From: Lutraria lutraria
Lineage: Eukaryota; Mollusca; Bivalvia; Venerida; Mactridae
DNA: 64,000 bases
Assembly: GCA_964023205.1 (NCBI GenBank)
Contig: OZ026833.1
Location: forward strand, 3,284,965-3,348,964
Direction: 5' to 3'
The notes beneath the pieces are model-generated. The model saw nothing but the letters and a program-made list of their open reading frames with translations. It did no database searches and had not been told where the DNA came from. Positions 37,401 through 49,930 of the stretch are shown piece after piece. How positions within the stretch are numbered: position 1 is the stretch's first letter; each line of letters opens with the position of its first letter. The translations under genes were made by a program, and so were the position numbers.

Positions 37401-38919
37401 ACAGTGAGATGAGTTATGTACAAAAGTCAGAAACATATGTAACACAAATAAATATACATGCATGTATAATATAATCACATACATACACACAAAATTATTG
37501 TTACATGGTTTAGTTCTTCAAAAGTCAACATTTATCAAAGTGAAAAAATACTGAGATAAAGAAGCCTATTATAAAGAGGATAATAATAATAAAAAAATAA
37601 AAAAAATTCAAAACTTCCCAGAGTGTTACTCATTTCTTTGAATGCGTAAAAAATAAACATAGCCACATTACATATGACATGAGTATCAGTACTTGATAAT
37701 AATCAGTAGAACGTTTGTAAATAAGGATTAGTTAGATATAAGGGTGGTATGTATTTTATTCGTAAAGTGACCCTAACCATAAAACATGAAATTCATTCTC
37801 AATGTAGCTTTCACAGAGGTTGGAGAGGTTATGTGTGATTCGTGTTGATATTTTTGCGATGTTCACATTAATTGTTTCTGCTTAGTTTAGTGTTGTTTGG
37901 TATGGGGAGGTGTAAAGAGATGGTTGGTTTATGGCCATATGTGTCCTTGTAAAAAGTTGCGTTCTCTGAGTATGGAAATACTTCTATCGCTTGTGACAGC
38001 ATAAGCGGACAATGCATATTTCGAACAAACATAGCAGATTCCATTTTCCAGACCATAGGATACAGTAATTAAAGGTTATTTGTACTCTTGAGATGGGAGA
38101 AATTTGCATTCTGTTTACAAAATGGATTAACGTTTACCAAAATAGAACAATTATAATGGTAAATACGTATTTATTTGTGCACGAAGATTGTTACAAGAAA
38201 ATTGTATAAGCAAGACAGTTTTCAAATAAGTAAAGACTGCTTGCGTGAATACTGACGTTACAACTATTTGTGAGTTTTTCACATTAATTTCACTGAATTA
38301 TATTACAGCAAATGGATAAGACAATGTAAGCATATTCATTGGTACTTAGTCGGGATAATAAAATATAAAACCGTACGAAGAATCAAGAATATGAAACTTG
38401 ATCAAACATAAACCTATTAAGAAAATACCATGGGATGGTTTAAATTGCTTTTAAATGGTATCCATACATTATAATTTATAAAAGCATTGGAAGGTTCTTC
38501 TACAATATACTTCAAAGAGAAATACCATGTTGGCTTTTAGCCCACACATATTGCATACAATTTCTCATAAATTCTATAAATCATATGAATGCTGTTTTTA
38601 TTCATCATTTATGTTTGGTTTATGCACATACATTCTACGGACTAACATTTCAGCAGATCTTATGAATAATAATACAAAAGAAAACGTTTTTACAATAGGA
38701 ATCAGCATGGGTTATTCATTTAATCAATGACGTTGTCCTTAGGGACATAACCAACTGACAGCAATTCAACTTATAAAGTGGCACCTAAATAAAATAGTTG
38801 ACGGCGGAGGCGATGGTGATAGTGAGAGCGTTGCTAAATGATGATAGTGTTTAGCTAATACAGTAATCTGTATCTCCCCGAAGCAAACTGTTCTTCATAC
38901 GTGACTCCATACATGGAAT
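31476..38919. other. Longest stretch without recognisable features
   Basis: Reading frames reach only 60-75 codons (for example 34302-34529 plus, 33352-33558 minus), and none shows a domain, signal peptide or repeat. 'aaataaatagtttgacttga' at 34952-34971 resembles a LINE 3' tail. A-rich, low-complexity sequence lies at 37580-37612. No tRNA boxes were noticed. Spliced exons of ordinary size could be present but cannot be told by eye. Confidence 0.4.
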
Positions 38920-39336
38920 GAACTCGATACATCGCAATAGTTCATGCTGTATCGCGATACGTATCGCGAAATATATATAAATGGTAGATTTACAGAAAAA
39001 CATTACAAATTAACATTTATATAACGCCTTGGGTAATGATACAGACAATAGCTCACAGTGTAGTTTCACATTTCAAATAATTTGTTCTGTTTAGCAGTGT
39101 TGAAACTATTAATGCATGTATACATATGTATGTGTTCATAGTTAATAGACCAGCATTTAGACATAAATAACACTTTACCACAATGTATGCTTTTTACAAT
39201 AATAAACATAAAGTTCAGTTAATTGAGCTTAACCCGATATATCGGTATGCTGAAAATATAGTGTGATAATTATATTGTCTGGCTGATATCACGATTTACC
39301 GATATACCTATAAACCGATAAAACCTCCCAGCTCTA
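38920..39336. mobile_element. Probable hAT-like relic
   Basis: The right side ends 'aaacctcccagctcta' (39321-39336); read from the other strand this begins 'tagagctgggaggttt', a terminus style seen in hAT elements. Subterminal 'cgatataccta', 'accgata' and 'cccgatatatcgg' words are typical of such ends. The left side contains 'cgatacatcgc' and a perfect 18-bp palindrome at 38952-38969. A matching left terminus and an 8-bp duplication were not found, so the left boundary is uncertain. Confidence 0.4.
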
Positions 39337-40289
39337 ACTCCAAGCATACAAATAAGAAAGCAGTTCTGTAAAGAGATATCAATGATCCAGACGTTGCTGC
39401 ATAGCAATCTTATCTATACTAAGTCAAGATTTATAGTGATGACCTTTATAAAATTATTTTAATGTATTAGTATAAGGTCAGTATAATTATACATCATCTT
39501 GCTCTGTTATATTGTAATATTTATGTTTGTATCCAAGAAAGTTCAAAATTAAATATTTATCACATTAATGATGAACTTAAGAAGAAGTGGTCCCAGAGAA
39601 TATACATAACTATACAAAGATAAAATAGCACCCATCAAAAAGTTGTTTGATAGATTTATTATACTAGTTCAGTTATTGACTAGTGAGTCATTAAATATGA
39701 TGTTATATTCACCGGCGGAATGTCATATTGACCGAGGCATAGCCAGTTCAATATTGTAATCTGCTGGTCAACAACTGTTTTATCATATGAAAAGTCTTTG
39801 ATTTAAAACCATTGAGGATAATACCCTGATTCATGTCAAATTCATTGCATTATTTGATTAACAGAAATGTGTATCATATCAATCATAAAGAAAGATGAAT
39901 ATATCACAAATAACGACTTATATAATACTCAAAACTACTCAAGGATCACTTTTTGTTCTGTATGGCATAATCATCGAGTTTGTATTAAATACATTAGAAA
40001 TTAATATTGGTTATTTTCAAAGATACCTGCGTATTATGAGTGCAACATGTAGTCCATACATTTCATTCGAGCGTAACGAGCGTCGAAATGAGGACAGGGT
40101 CAAAAATCGACATTTAATGGGTATGAGTGGGGATAGAAACTTTGAGGAAAATTAGCAAAAGTGCTAACTTTTGTGTTAAGTTTCGAAACAGATGTCCTCG
40201 TGCATTAATAACTACCTGGCATCAACTCCTCATGCAAAATTCATTTCTAATGTAATTAATCCAAAATCGATGATAATGCCATATAGAAC
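39337..40289. other. Intergenic, nothing firm
   Basis: Loose 'attgaccgaggc' words at 39729 and 'gcgtaacgagcgtcgaaatg' at 40071 hint at decayed repeats. The first resembles 'gtcgaccgaggcg' at 51960. No gene was seen. Confidence 0.35.
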
Positions 40290-40786
40290 AAACTAGAAGC
40301 CCAAGGGCAAAATGTCGAAGCCCTGTTCAGCCAGCTTGTGACCTTGACCTTTTAACTACAAGTATGGGTGATATTCATGACATCATTTCATTGAAGTAAA
40401 CTTTTATACCAATTTATTTCAAAATCCTTGAATGCAATACAGCCCAGACAAGGAAAATATATTTGACCGAATCTTGACCTTTGACCGATGAAAATCTGGG
40501 TGTTGCCCAAGACACATGGTCTCAATGTATTTTGGCAAGTCATTTTCAAATAATTCAATGCATAAGGGAGATACAGCCCTGACAAGGTGTATAATGCTCA
40601 TTTTTGACGTTTGACCTCTAAGTGTGACCTTGACCTAAGAGCTAGAGACCTGGATTTTACCCACTGCACACCGTCTTATTGTGTTAAAAAATTATGCCAA
40701 GTTATCTTAAAAAGTTACAATGCATAAAGGAGATACAGCCCGGACAAGGTTCGGGACGGACTCACTCACTCACTCACTCACTCACC
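40290..40786 (+). repeat. Bivalve-type 'gaccttgacctttgacc' tandem block ending in (CACT)n
   Basis: The anchor 'atacagccc.gacaagg' recurs at 40437, 40571 and 40733 (spacings 134 and 162). Between anchors are 'gtgaccttgacc', 'gacctttgacc' and 'acacatggtctca / acaccgtcttatt'. These are monomers of a tandem repeat widespread in bivalves. It closes with 'cgggacgga' and a (CACT)6 microsatellite at 40761-40785. Such core-plus-microsatellite organisation recalls the pearl-type mobile elements of bivalves, which is inference. Confidence 0.65.
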
Positions 40787-40975
40787 CACCCGGGGGTCTG
40801 GACAAAATTTGTCCGTATGGATCAGGAGAAAAATCGCCCGGGGATCGGGGAGAAATGCCTGGGGTCAGGAAAACTTACACGGGGTCGGTTCAAAAGCAGC
40901 CCCCTTGGTGGGGGACAAAAACTGCCCGGGTTGTTCCCATCCCTCGACACGAAGGGACGATAGGACAAAATACGC
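40787..40975 (+). other. GC-rich island adjoining the repeat block
   Basis: About 190 bp with clearly higher G+C than the surroundings directly follow the microsatellite. Many 'ccggg', 'gggg' and 'gggtc' words occur. Three plus-strand frames and one minus-strand frame are open together, an effect of few A/T-rich stop codons. None encodes a recognisable domain, so it is not called as coding. Its origin is unknown. Confidence 0.45.
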
Positions 40976-43164
40976 AATGCGTCTATCTTTTGGGTGTTGA
41001 ATATTGACCCGGTTCTATTTTTAGAATTGAAATGTCCATGAACTATCAAGTTTCGCCGTTGAATATGGCATTTATGTTATATGATGGATCAGGCTTTAAG
41101 CCAATGAAGATGTGTTTATTTATAGATCATATAATAACATACATTACTACACGTTATATGGTGTACATTCCAAGCATAAATCTCAAAAGACATATCATAA
41201 TTAGGAACAAAATAAATGGTTTTATGATTCTCAAATCATATATTTGGTAAGGACATTGTCAATAATGTTTCATATCCATTTATAGCAATATATACAATAT
41301 TTTATCAAGGTTCTGTGTACTTACAGCTTTCAGGCACGTAATAGGAATTATTTTCTTAGGATCGCATACAATAGCGTCATGATACAGGTTTACAATAATG
41401 TACTATACATCGCCTTTGGCAAAACGATGAGAAACGTATCGTTGTTATAAGAGTTGTGTGTAGGCATTTGAGGCAATTGTACATTGAAAATATTGCTTCG
41501 TTTGAATACATACTAGGGAGTCCATAGAATATTTTAATAAAACTTTTTTACAATTTTGATTTGTGTAATTACATGTAATCTTATTGAAACATTATTCGAA
41601 TAAACTTCAGAACTTTGAAATGCATATACATGTAGAAATAATACATTCATACGATGACATTAACGTTGTGATCATTATAACAGATTATGGTTCTTACATC
41701 ATGAAAATGGGAAAAACGTGTATAATACAATTTCATGGCATGAAATAGCAATGTTGGATGTATTCACTTTGTAACGATGTCGTTAACGGCACAATCTCTA
41801 AATATTAAGACAATCGTGACCGTAGTTTGTTGCCTAAATGTGTTATGTCTTAAACAATATAATTCATTTTAATGAATCATTATGTTTGATTAAGTATATT
41901 GGCAGTTCATTTAATCTTTATAGGATATAAAGCCCATAAGATCCGTTACAAGCACTTTACTTCATGACAAATGAATTTTTGGTTCATTTGCCCACCTAAT
42001 GAGGTTTAAAACGAAAAGTTAAATTGCATTTAATTCTGAAAAAAAAGGAAAAAGATCAATCTTGTCCATTTTACAAACAAGACTTATCAGTGGTTCATAT
42101 GCATTGTCTTTGTATGAATTACCTTATAAGTAGAGCCAGAACGTATCAATTCCAAGAAAGAATTAAAATCATATCAATGCCACAAAACACATTTTCAAAT
42201 GACACCAAATTGCGCTTTCTTAAACTATACAAAAATCTCCATAATGCCTTATAATGTTCTTATCTAATTATTTAGCAAATCTTACTTAAAATTTTCTTTC
42301 CTTTCACATCCATCGGGATAAATGTTCAGGAGTGACGGACAGGCTTCCGTTCAGTCAAGAATAAGACAGTGAAAAGTTTGATGAATATCGGAAGAAGAAC
42401 ATTTCTACAATCACAAACACGGTTTTTATTTAGTGTAGAGAATTAAGAATGGGTTTCTCTGTTGAAATGTCGTAAATAGTGTCGCGTGGAGTGACATTTA
42501 TCGATTACATCCACGAATGAACGATTATAATGAGAAAAGTTTAACACTGTGAACAACATTGGTGTTACTGTAATACTAAGTCACAACCTGGTACTAAAAT
42601 CATTTTCTTATACAACAAATCGTTCAAACAAAACATGTTGTTAAGCTAACATGCTTCTGCTTCTTAAAATTGTAAATAAAAAATGCATTTTGTTGTGATT
42701 TAGGACTTCAATTTAGCGGATTAGGAGCACTATAGAATGTTTTGTTATTATGATACAGTTTGTCATAACCTGACAATTACACTATTTAAATCAACACATA
42801 TTGTACTTTATGGACATCATAAAACACTTTGAGCAGTGTTCTTGAATATTATTGACTCTGAAACGTTCATATCTAATGAATGGTTGTCCATGGGAATTTA
42901 GGAAATTGAAGTTCGAAATATATGTATGATATATAATTGGCTTGTATTTACAATCCTTTCGTTGGTGTAATGCCATACATAGAAATATATCAATGGTATA
43001 AAATAAATATATTTGACATTGTATTATAGCTTTTAAGACGGTATGAACGCTTTTATAAAGCCTTAATCGAATTTGCGGATTTTTAGCATGAATGTCGTTT
43101 CAATGCTTGTTGGATAAGAATATAGATAACAATACAATGATAATGATGGCATAATGTCAAGATG
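40976..43164. other. Intergenic, nothing recognised
   Basis: A 76-codon plus-strand frame (42024-42254) and a 72-codon one (41032-41250) have no domain. No endonuclease-like sequence is seen in front of the LINE that begins near 43165. Confidence 0.45.
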
Positions 43165-45030
43165 TTAGTGGTGATAAACCCATAAAAATGACGCCAGTGA
43201 ACTCTCCCTTGATGAGGAAGACAAGAAATCCGCATGGAAACAACATTTTGAGCTACTTCTTAATGTGGAATTCCCCTGGAACCCCAATGATCTCTCAGAT
43301 GAACCCCCCATTGAGGGTCCTAGTGTACCAATCACCGATGAGATGATCGAAAAAGCTGTCAGTAAGATGAGCATTGGAAAAGCGCATTGACCATCAGGAA
43401 TAACAGCAGAGATGCTGAAGCCCACAGGCATGGCTGGAGTATTTCTTATACGAGACCTTGGGGAAGCTATTGTTCGCGAAGGCCTATACCAGCTGACTGG
43501 GAAGAAAGCTACATCATCAGCATATACAAAGGAAAAGGGGACGCTCTTGAGAGGGACAATTACCGAGGTCTAAAGCTGCTTGATCAGATTATGAAAATCA
43601 TTGAGAGAGTGATAGAGCAACTGATTAGGCTACATGTGTACATCGACGAGATGTAGTTCTGCTTCATACCATGACGAGGTACAACCGAAACCATCTTCAT
43701 CATCCATAAGCTCCAAGAAAAGCACTTAGCTGCAAACAAACCCCTCTATATGGCTTTTGTAGACCTCGAGTGCCAAGAAGAGTGATCTGGTGGGCCATGC
43801 GAAAGCTTGATGTCGGGGAATGACTGGTACGGACGGTACAATCGATGTACTCGGATGGTAGGAGCCGTGTGCGTGTTGGAGACGAATACAACGATGCTTT
43901 GAAAGTGGACGAAGATGTACATCAGGGTTCTGTACTGAGTCCCCTGCTCTTCATCATTGTCCTAGAAGCCCTATCACTCGAGCTGCGCACTGGCTGCTCT
44001 TTAATGCTGACGACCTTGCCATTGCCGATACATCACTAGAGTTACTGGTTGATAAAATCACCACCTGGAAAAATGGCATGGTAGCAAAGGGACTGAGGGT
44101 GAACATGGGAAAGACCGAAGTAATGATTGCCATTCCAAACCTGAACTCCCTGGGAGGATCAGGAAAACATCCTTGTTATGTATGCCTATGTGGAACAGGA
44201 AGAATCTTATGTACAAACTGCGCTACCTGGGTACACAAGAAGTGTAGTGGAACTAAAGGCCCACTCAAACCAGACCCACAATACACATGCCCACGATATA
44301 TGGGCAGAGCAAGACCAATAGGCGGTAGGCCAGTAAGCGAGGTTTAGGTCGGAAGCGACACACTTGACGTGGTCACCGACTTCTGCCACCTTGGAGATAC
44401 CATGTCTTCCGATGGGGGTGTGAGCTTGCAGCCATAACTCGGTGCAAGTCAGCCTGGTAAAAGTTCAGGGAACTCCTGCCTATCCTCACAAACAGCTAAC
44501 TCCCAACTCCAACCAGAGGTCAAGTCTGCTCCAGCTGTGTGAGGAGTGTTATGGCTCTGAAACATGGGCAGCATCAGCGAGCGCCGTCAAGCGCCTTCAA
44601 CGTAACCACAGAACCATGATAAGATGGACCTGTCTAGTCAAGCCTGAATATGACATACACTTTGAGACCCTTCTACACAGGCTCAAAATAAGAGACATTG
44701 CTGAAGTTCTCCAATTGGGCAAGCTGAGATGGCTAGGACACGTTGAGCGCAGTACAATCTGGAACTCGCAGATCAGATACATGAATATTGCAGCACAGCG
44801 GGGTCTAGAAAGACCAAAGCTTCCTAGGGACGAAGTCGTGAAGCGTTATCGTGCAATTCTGAACATGGACTCTACCAACCCACTGAATCGCCAGGCATGG
44901 AGAGGAAGACTTCGCTCTCAACGGACAGACCACACCCTCGCCATAAGGATTAACCCATGGCCTGTAGAAACAAAACTGGTTGATGTTGATGATGGTGATG
45001 ATTTCAGGAATCTAGGAATCCTTTACTAAG
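43165..45030 (+). pseudogene. 5'-truncated non-LTR retrotransposon (LINE) pol remnant
   Basis: The element's reverse transcriptase would copy its RNA at a nicked target, but this copy is dead. Decayed coding sequence starts near 43180. Then come 'YKGKGDALERDNYRGLKLLD' (palm/finger entry, about 43525-43580), an in-frame TAG at 43653, 'MAFVDLE' (catalytic motif A, about 43750) and a frameshift. After these lie 'HQGSVLSPLLF' (motif B, about 43920) and, in another frame, NADD in place of YADD (about 44012). 'KGLRVNMGKTEVMIA' follows (about 44087). A Cys/His finger at about 44175-44300 contains CYVC, CTNC, HKKC and a last CPRY where CxxC is expected. The final 195-codon frame (44442-45029) holds 'GSETWA' and 'RDIAEVLQLGKLRWLGHVER'. 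It ends near a GAT-rich stretch (44980-45003), like short-repeat LINE tails. No endonuclease domain is present. The clade (RTE-like or another invertebrate group) is uncertain. Confidence 0.85.
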
Positions 45031-48000
45031 ATATTCCTAAATCTTTACTCTTTTGTATTTGTTCGCTTTTGTTTGTTTCAATTTGTTTAATATATACTTA
45101 GGTCTCACATGATTAATATTATTGTACAGACATTTATTTGACAGTGGTGCATAATATATATATCTCACTAACTGAATCGGCCGTAAGATATAGCTTCTAC
45201 ACTGAATTTTTTTTCGTTATCATGGCATTGAAGTTGACAAATATAATAATAAAGCAGTAAGTTACTTATATTGCAAACATTTTGGTAATTTATGAGCTCA
45301 AGCATTGGTGTTAATGTATAATCAAGCTCGTAATATCACATGGGTGTAATTCCCATGTCAACCGTCTGTTTGTGTTTTGAAAGTATTTTTGTTTAGTCGT
45401 AAATTCAGTCTCTGTGAATATGAGTGTACAAAACTATAATCATTCGTGTTTAAAGACATTGAACCAGGAATGCAAGGCATGTGACTTATGGAACAGAAAG
45501 TCCCCTAATTCCACAGTAGGGGGTAATAGAACAGACGGGGTCATTGATAGACTAGCACCTGTTTATTTAATCCGTTACTCTATGCTAATAAAAACAAAAG
45601 CAACTTAGTCATAAACTTATTATCATTGTAAATCAATAAAATGCATAACCCCATTTTTTGACAAGGTGTCAAGTCTACAGACCGTGACCAGACTGGTTTT
45701 ATCTGATTAGGGGCAATAAAACAATTAAGAGATTAGACCACATGTGGTATTGTTTGGGGGGGGGGGGGTCACTTATATAGTAGCTGTTCAATGTCTTTAA
45801 ATATCGTTAACTCTGAGTACTAGTAGAGAGAAATGAATAAAATAATACTTGTGAGAAATTCATGTTTAAGTGTCTACTACATCTGTTTATTTTAAGGCAA
45901 TGCACAAGAAAGTTATGAAGTTTCGAAAATGTGTATATACATGTTGTATAATCATACGCACGTATTGGAGAACAAACGCGTAAAACGAATGGAGCCGAAT
46001 AGTTACATCATGATACATTTTAGATATTACGTTGGCAAATGAAAATCTTTATGGGCTGCACACTTCAAAAGACAGTATTGTAATGAATGCCCGTGAAATC
46101 CGCATTTACAATTCTACCTTAAAAAGTTTCTAAAACAGATGGTCCTGGTAAAGAACGTACCATCAAATCCTCAAGCAACGCATACAACGTAACCCACAAT
46201 AAACACACGCATTAATTTACTCCCAAGTGTATGTATCTGTCTTCAGTGTCCGTAGCAGCAGACGTTAAATGCATCAAAAGTGTCCCAGTACACAAGACAG
46301 GTTGACGTTTTTCGGCATCTGCAAGTGAGCAGTAATTAACGTTTGCTTCTAATTAACTCCCCATATCAACTGTTCGCTGCTGAATGTATTTGTCTGGAGA
46401 ATACGATTTATTCGATGCAAAATAAATTTGCAAAAATGCACCAAAAAAATAAGTCAGCAGCACATGTTTACGTAACATGCATCAATACAAAATAGTTTTA
46501 TCTCAGACTTTTTGTCCCTTGTCGCACTAAAAACATAAAGTCCCTCGCATGTCTGTAATATTTTTTATTATATAGAACGATTAATAGTCCGTCCCATGAA
46601 TGCCCCGTTTTGCACAGTTCAATTCAGTTAAAAAAATCCAGTTTTAACTTTTTTGATTGACACATGGGTACAAATTCCACACAACATACCAGTTATATGA
46701 TCTTTTAGTGCTACATGTATATACTTAAAATCTAAATTATTCAAACCTCTTGGTATAGTATGAGGTTATAGATCGCTTCAATACTTTGACCGCAGGATAT
46801 TTCCATATTTTCGTTTTTTTGTTCTTCATTTTACGTGGCATTGTTGCTTCCAAGACTACTAATTGGGACCGTGTAAATTAATTCATGGTTGTTCGTGTTC
46901 TTAGTGATTTTGGAGTTATTTATGTTGGCTTTTCATATGGATTTGTATTTCTTTGAATTTATGTGTGGGTGTGCGTTGGTATCTTCATATGTGTCGCGGG
47001 GTCGGACAGATCCAATTGTCCGTTCATATTAGGACATAAAGACTCACTAAAATACATTTGCGAAGTACTCCTTATATTATCGTTAGTATGCTAAAAGCTA
47101 ATGGTTGTTTTAGATCACTTCATCCTTCTGCCGATTGTGTCCAGAATTTTATGAGTGTGTGTAGCACCCTGGGGACAGGCTGTACATTATTCCTTTCTAG
47201 TTTTCTTGATGTGCATTTAACATTGTCTGCATGTAGTAGTCTTTGCTCTACGAATCTGACAGTAAAATTATGGTCCTCTGTGTGACATGTTGCATGTAAC
47301 ATGTTTTGTGCCATCATTGGACGACTGGATAATAGTATTCTTATATGCCAGACGTACATTATCATCATTAAATATCTATTTATGACTTGGTTCAAATATT
47401 CTTAATCACTTGTTTTTTCCTCGGTTACAGCAATGCAAGTATGTGTAAATCTTTACGTAATGCTGCAAAGAATTTGAGCAACCTGACATGCCAAAGAAAT
47501 TGTTAAATTTATGTTGTAAATTATAAACCCAGCTTACTATGATGGTGTCTGATAGATGACACTATTTTCATTATTTTATATTACGCCAAGAATATGAATT
47601 AGATTAGTCTTTCACAGTTATTAAATTGTAAAATGATTTCAAGACAATATAATTGTAAAATGTTATAATGTAGTAATCTCTGATTACCAAATGGTAATCG
47701 AAATCGCTTCAGGCTTTGAAATGATTGCAATGTAAAGTTGAATATAATATTTGTATTCCCTTGAGGTTCAAGATTGCTTTCGTAATTATTATGTTATGCA
47801 ACAACTTTTATCAATATTTTTAATTGTGTTTGTATACTTTTTCTTCGGTGTATTATAATATCTTCAAACAATGTACTCCATAACTTCATTTAATAAAAGC
47901 AGTCTGTAAGGGCACTTGTAATGTCTTCAAGATTAGTAACGCATTTTGCATTTGAGTTAGGTTTTAAGTACCATGCAAATATAGCATTGCGTTGCCGGCC

Positions 48001-49774
48001 GAGAGCTACATAATTAACATGCTTTAATGTCTTGCGTATAGAGATGAATAAACAAATTCCACTAACAACATGTCTGACAGCCGTGGGACTACCCACATGC
48101 ACCACTAACATATAAATTTATGTCCATGTTTAACTTGACGCAAACAAGATAATAAATATTGACACTTTGTTTTACACTACTCTAAGGTTGATAAGGATCC
48201 GTAGCGATTTTCTTGTTGTCATTGCTTCATGATAGTTACGCTGCCGTTGATCAGAATTAAAGAATCATTATTAGTCCAGTGCACAGATGAAACATCGGAT
48301 ATCCATTGAAGCATATTTGTACATATCTATATGACAGTACGAACTGTTCAAACATTTAGTGATCTTCATCCAATTTTGAGAAGTATATAATAAAAGAAGA
48401 GGGATTATCTATCTGGATTTTCATTTTCTCTATTTGGAGAGCGTGTTTCTAATGATTGACATGTAATTATGCCATGGTAGAAAGCATTACCCTTTATTTG
48501 ATTGATTTGATTTTTGTTTAAACAAAATAACTGTGTATCCAAATGTGCTTTTTTCATTATTGACATTGAATCATATTGTGAGAATAGTTTGTTTGGTGAT
48601 TGCTTTTATATGCGTTATCCGCTTCTTTATCGGGTGGTTGAACTATTTGAAGCAGGAATAGAATTCAGACAGTTACGTGTGTCAAAGCTATAGACAGTTA
48701 TATGAATGTCATTACTATATTGACTTGATTCAAGTCGTGCTTTAAGCTATTTATGAAGACAGAACATTTACATAATACCGGTTTGTTTGTCCACTGACGG
48801 CATGTAATGTATTGAAGGCTTTGACCTCAACTTACTTTCATCATGACAGTGTGTCTAGACTGTTTTATTCAAAAGTTTGCTTTGACCAACATCTCTTGCG
48901 ACGTTCAATCCCTTTTCATTAATGAATGAAACATATTTGACAGACATTGCGTTGTTACAAGATATATTAACACGCCTGTACATAGGATAGACATTTCATT
49001 CATTACTATACCGAGTTCTACTATGAACTTGGCAAATAGAAACACAGACCTAATCAATGTGAAACGTGGAACTGTCACCGTGCATCATCGACATGAACTA
49101 CGTACAAATGACAAACATTACTTCATGCAAATCAGTTACTGTGTTGATTAAGAATTTGTGTTAAGTTTTCGAACGCTTGTAAAAGCATTGCATTGAACTG
49201 GATGAACAATTTTCAACAGTAGCCTTGCCATCAGTTATCGGCCTAGCTACACCTTTCTAACATCAACACAAATCATATCTTTCTACTGTTAATTTTCTAA
49301 GTATGGAAAGATAATTTTTCTGAAGGCGAGCAATTGTGTTACCAATTAATCATTTAACATTGGATATAGACGTTTTATCTAATTAAAACTATCATCTTTT
49401 AAAAGACTTATCAACTAATTGAATTGCCTTTTATCAATTTACCAATACATTTACCAGCTGCGGGAGATTGCTTAAGATATTGATCGAGTAAATGATAGCA
49501 GACATATACATGGTATTCTGAACTTAATTAAATTTAACTCCTATGTGTACACGGAATGAGTTCAGCTTTAAGCAACATAGATAGTCTAATTTCCAGTGCA
49601 TTTCAATGTATGTTTTTGTCTAAAGTGCATTGTTTTGCGGAAACTTTGACTTACGTTGGTACTAAAAGAATGGTAAGTAGCCATCTCTTTCTACGTGATA
49701 CCCTGTCGAACCAAGCAGACCTTGCCTACTTTTCAGAACTATTCAGAATTCGCGCGGTGTGTACACACATGGCG
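45031..49774. other. Intergenic with a 13-base poly-G tract
   Basis: The G run is at 45756-45768. Opposed short frames at 47058-47395 (75 codons plus, 91 codons minus) are mutual shadows without a domain. No tRNA boxes, tandem arrays or paired termini were seen in these 4.7 kb. Confidence 0.4.
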
Positions 49775-49930
49775 TTGTTGTGGTTCAGTGGCTAGTGGCT
49801 CAGACTTGTAACCCGGTCTTTCAGGTTCGATTCTCGGTCGCGGCAGGTCAAAATCTTTCTTAGAAAATTTGACCAAAATGTCAATTTAGAGATTTTGTCT
49901 GTTCATTGTGGCAGGATTAGTTAGAACTGC
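49772..49930 (+). mobile_element. tRNA-Thr-like SINE
   Basis: An A box 'tggttcagtgg' (49781-49791) and a B box 'ggttcgattct' (49824-49834) flank 'cttgtaa', which would be an anticodon loop reading TGT (Thr). The anticodon stem does not pair (tcaga against cccgg), and the acceptor stem closes only with many G-U pairs, so this is not a working tRNA. A non-tRNA body follows, with an inverted 'tagaaaatttgacca' type segment. It is best read as a SINE of tRNA origin, separate from the 15700 family. Confidence 0.6.

Noticed and set aside
37440..37620. CRISPR-like or regular array
   Set aside because: It is only A/T-rich low-complexity DNA with no repeat-spacer periodicity, and the genome is eukaryotic.
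40694..41049. Overlapping ORFs of 60-95 codons in three plus frames and one minus frame
   Set aside because: Simultaneous openness of several frames is explained by local GC richness and the microsatellite.
47058..47395. Opposed 75- and 91-codon ORFs
   Set aside because: They are shadows of each other on opposite strands, with no domain and no splice evidence.
49775..49850. Functional tRNA-Thr(TGT)
   Set aside because: A and B boxes and a TGT loop are present, but the anticodon stem does not pair and the acceptor stem is poor; treated as a SINE head.
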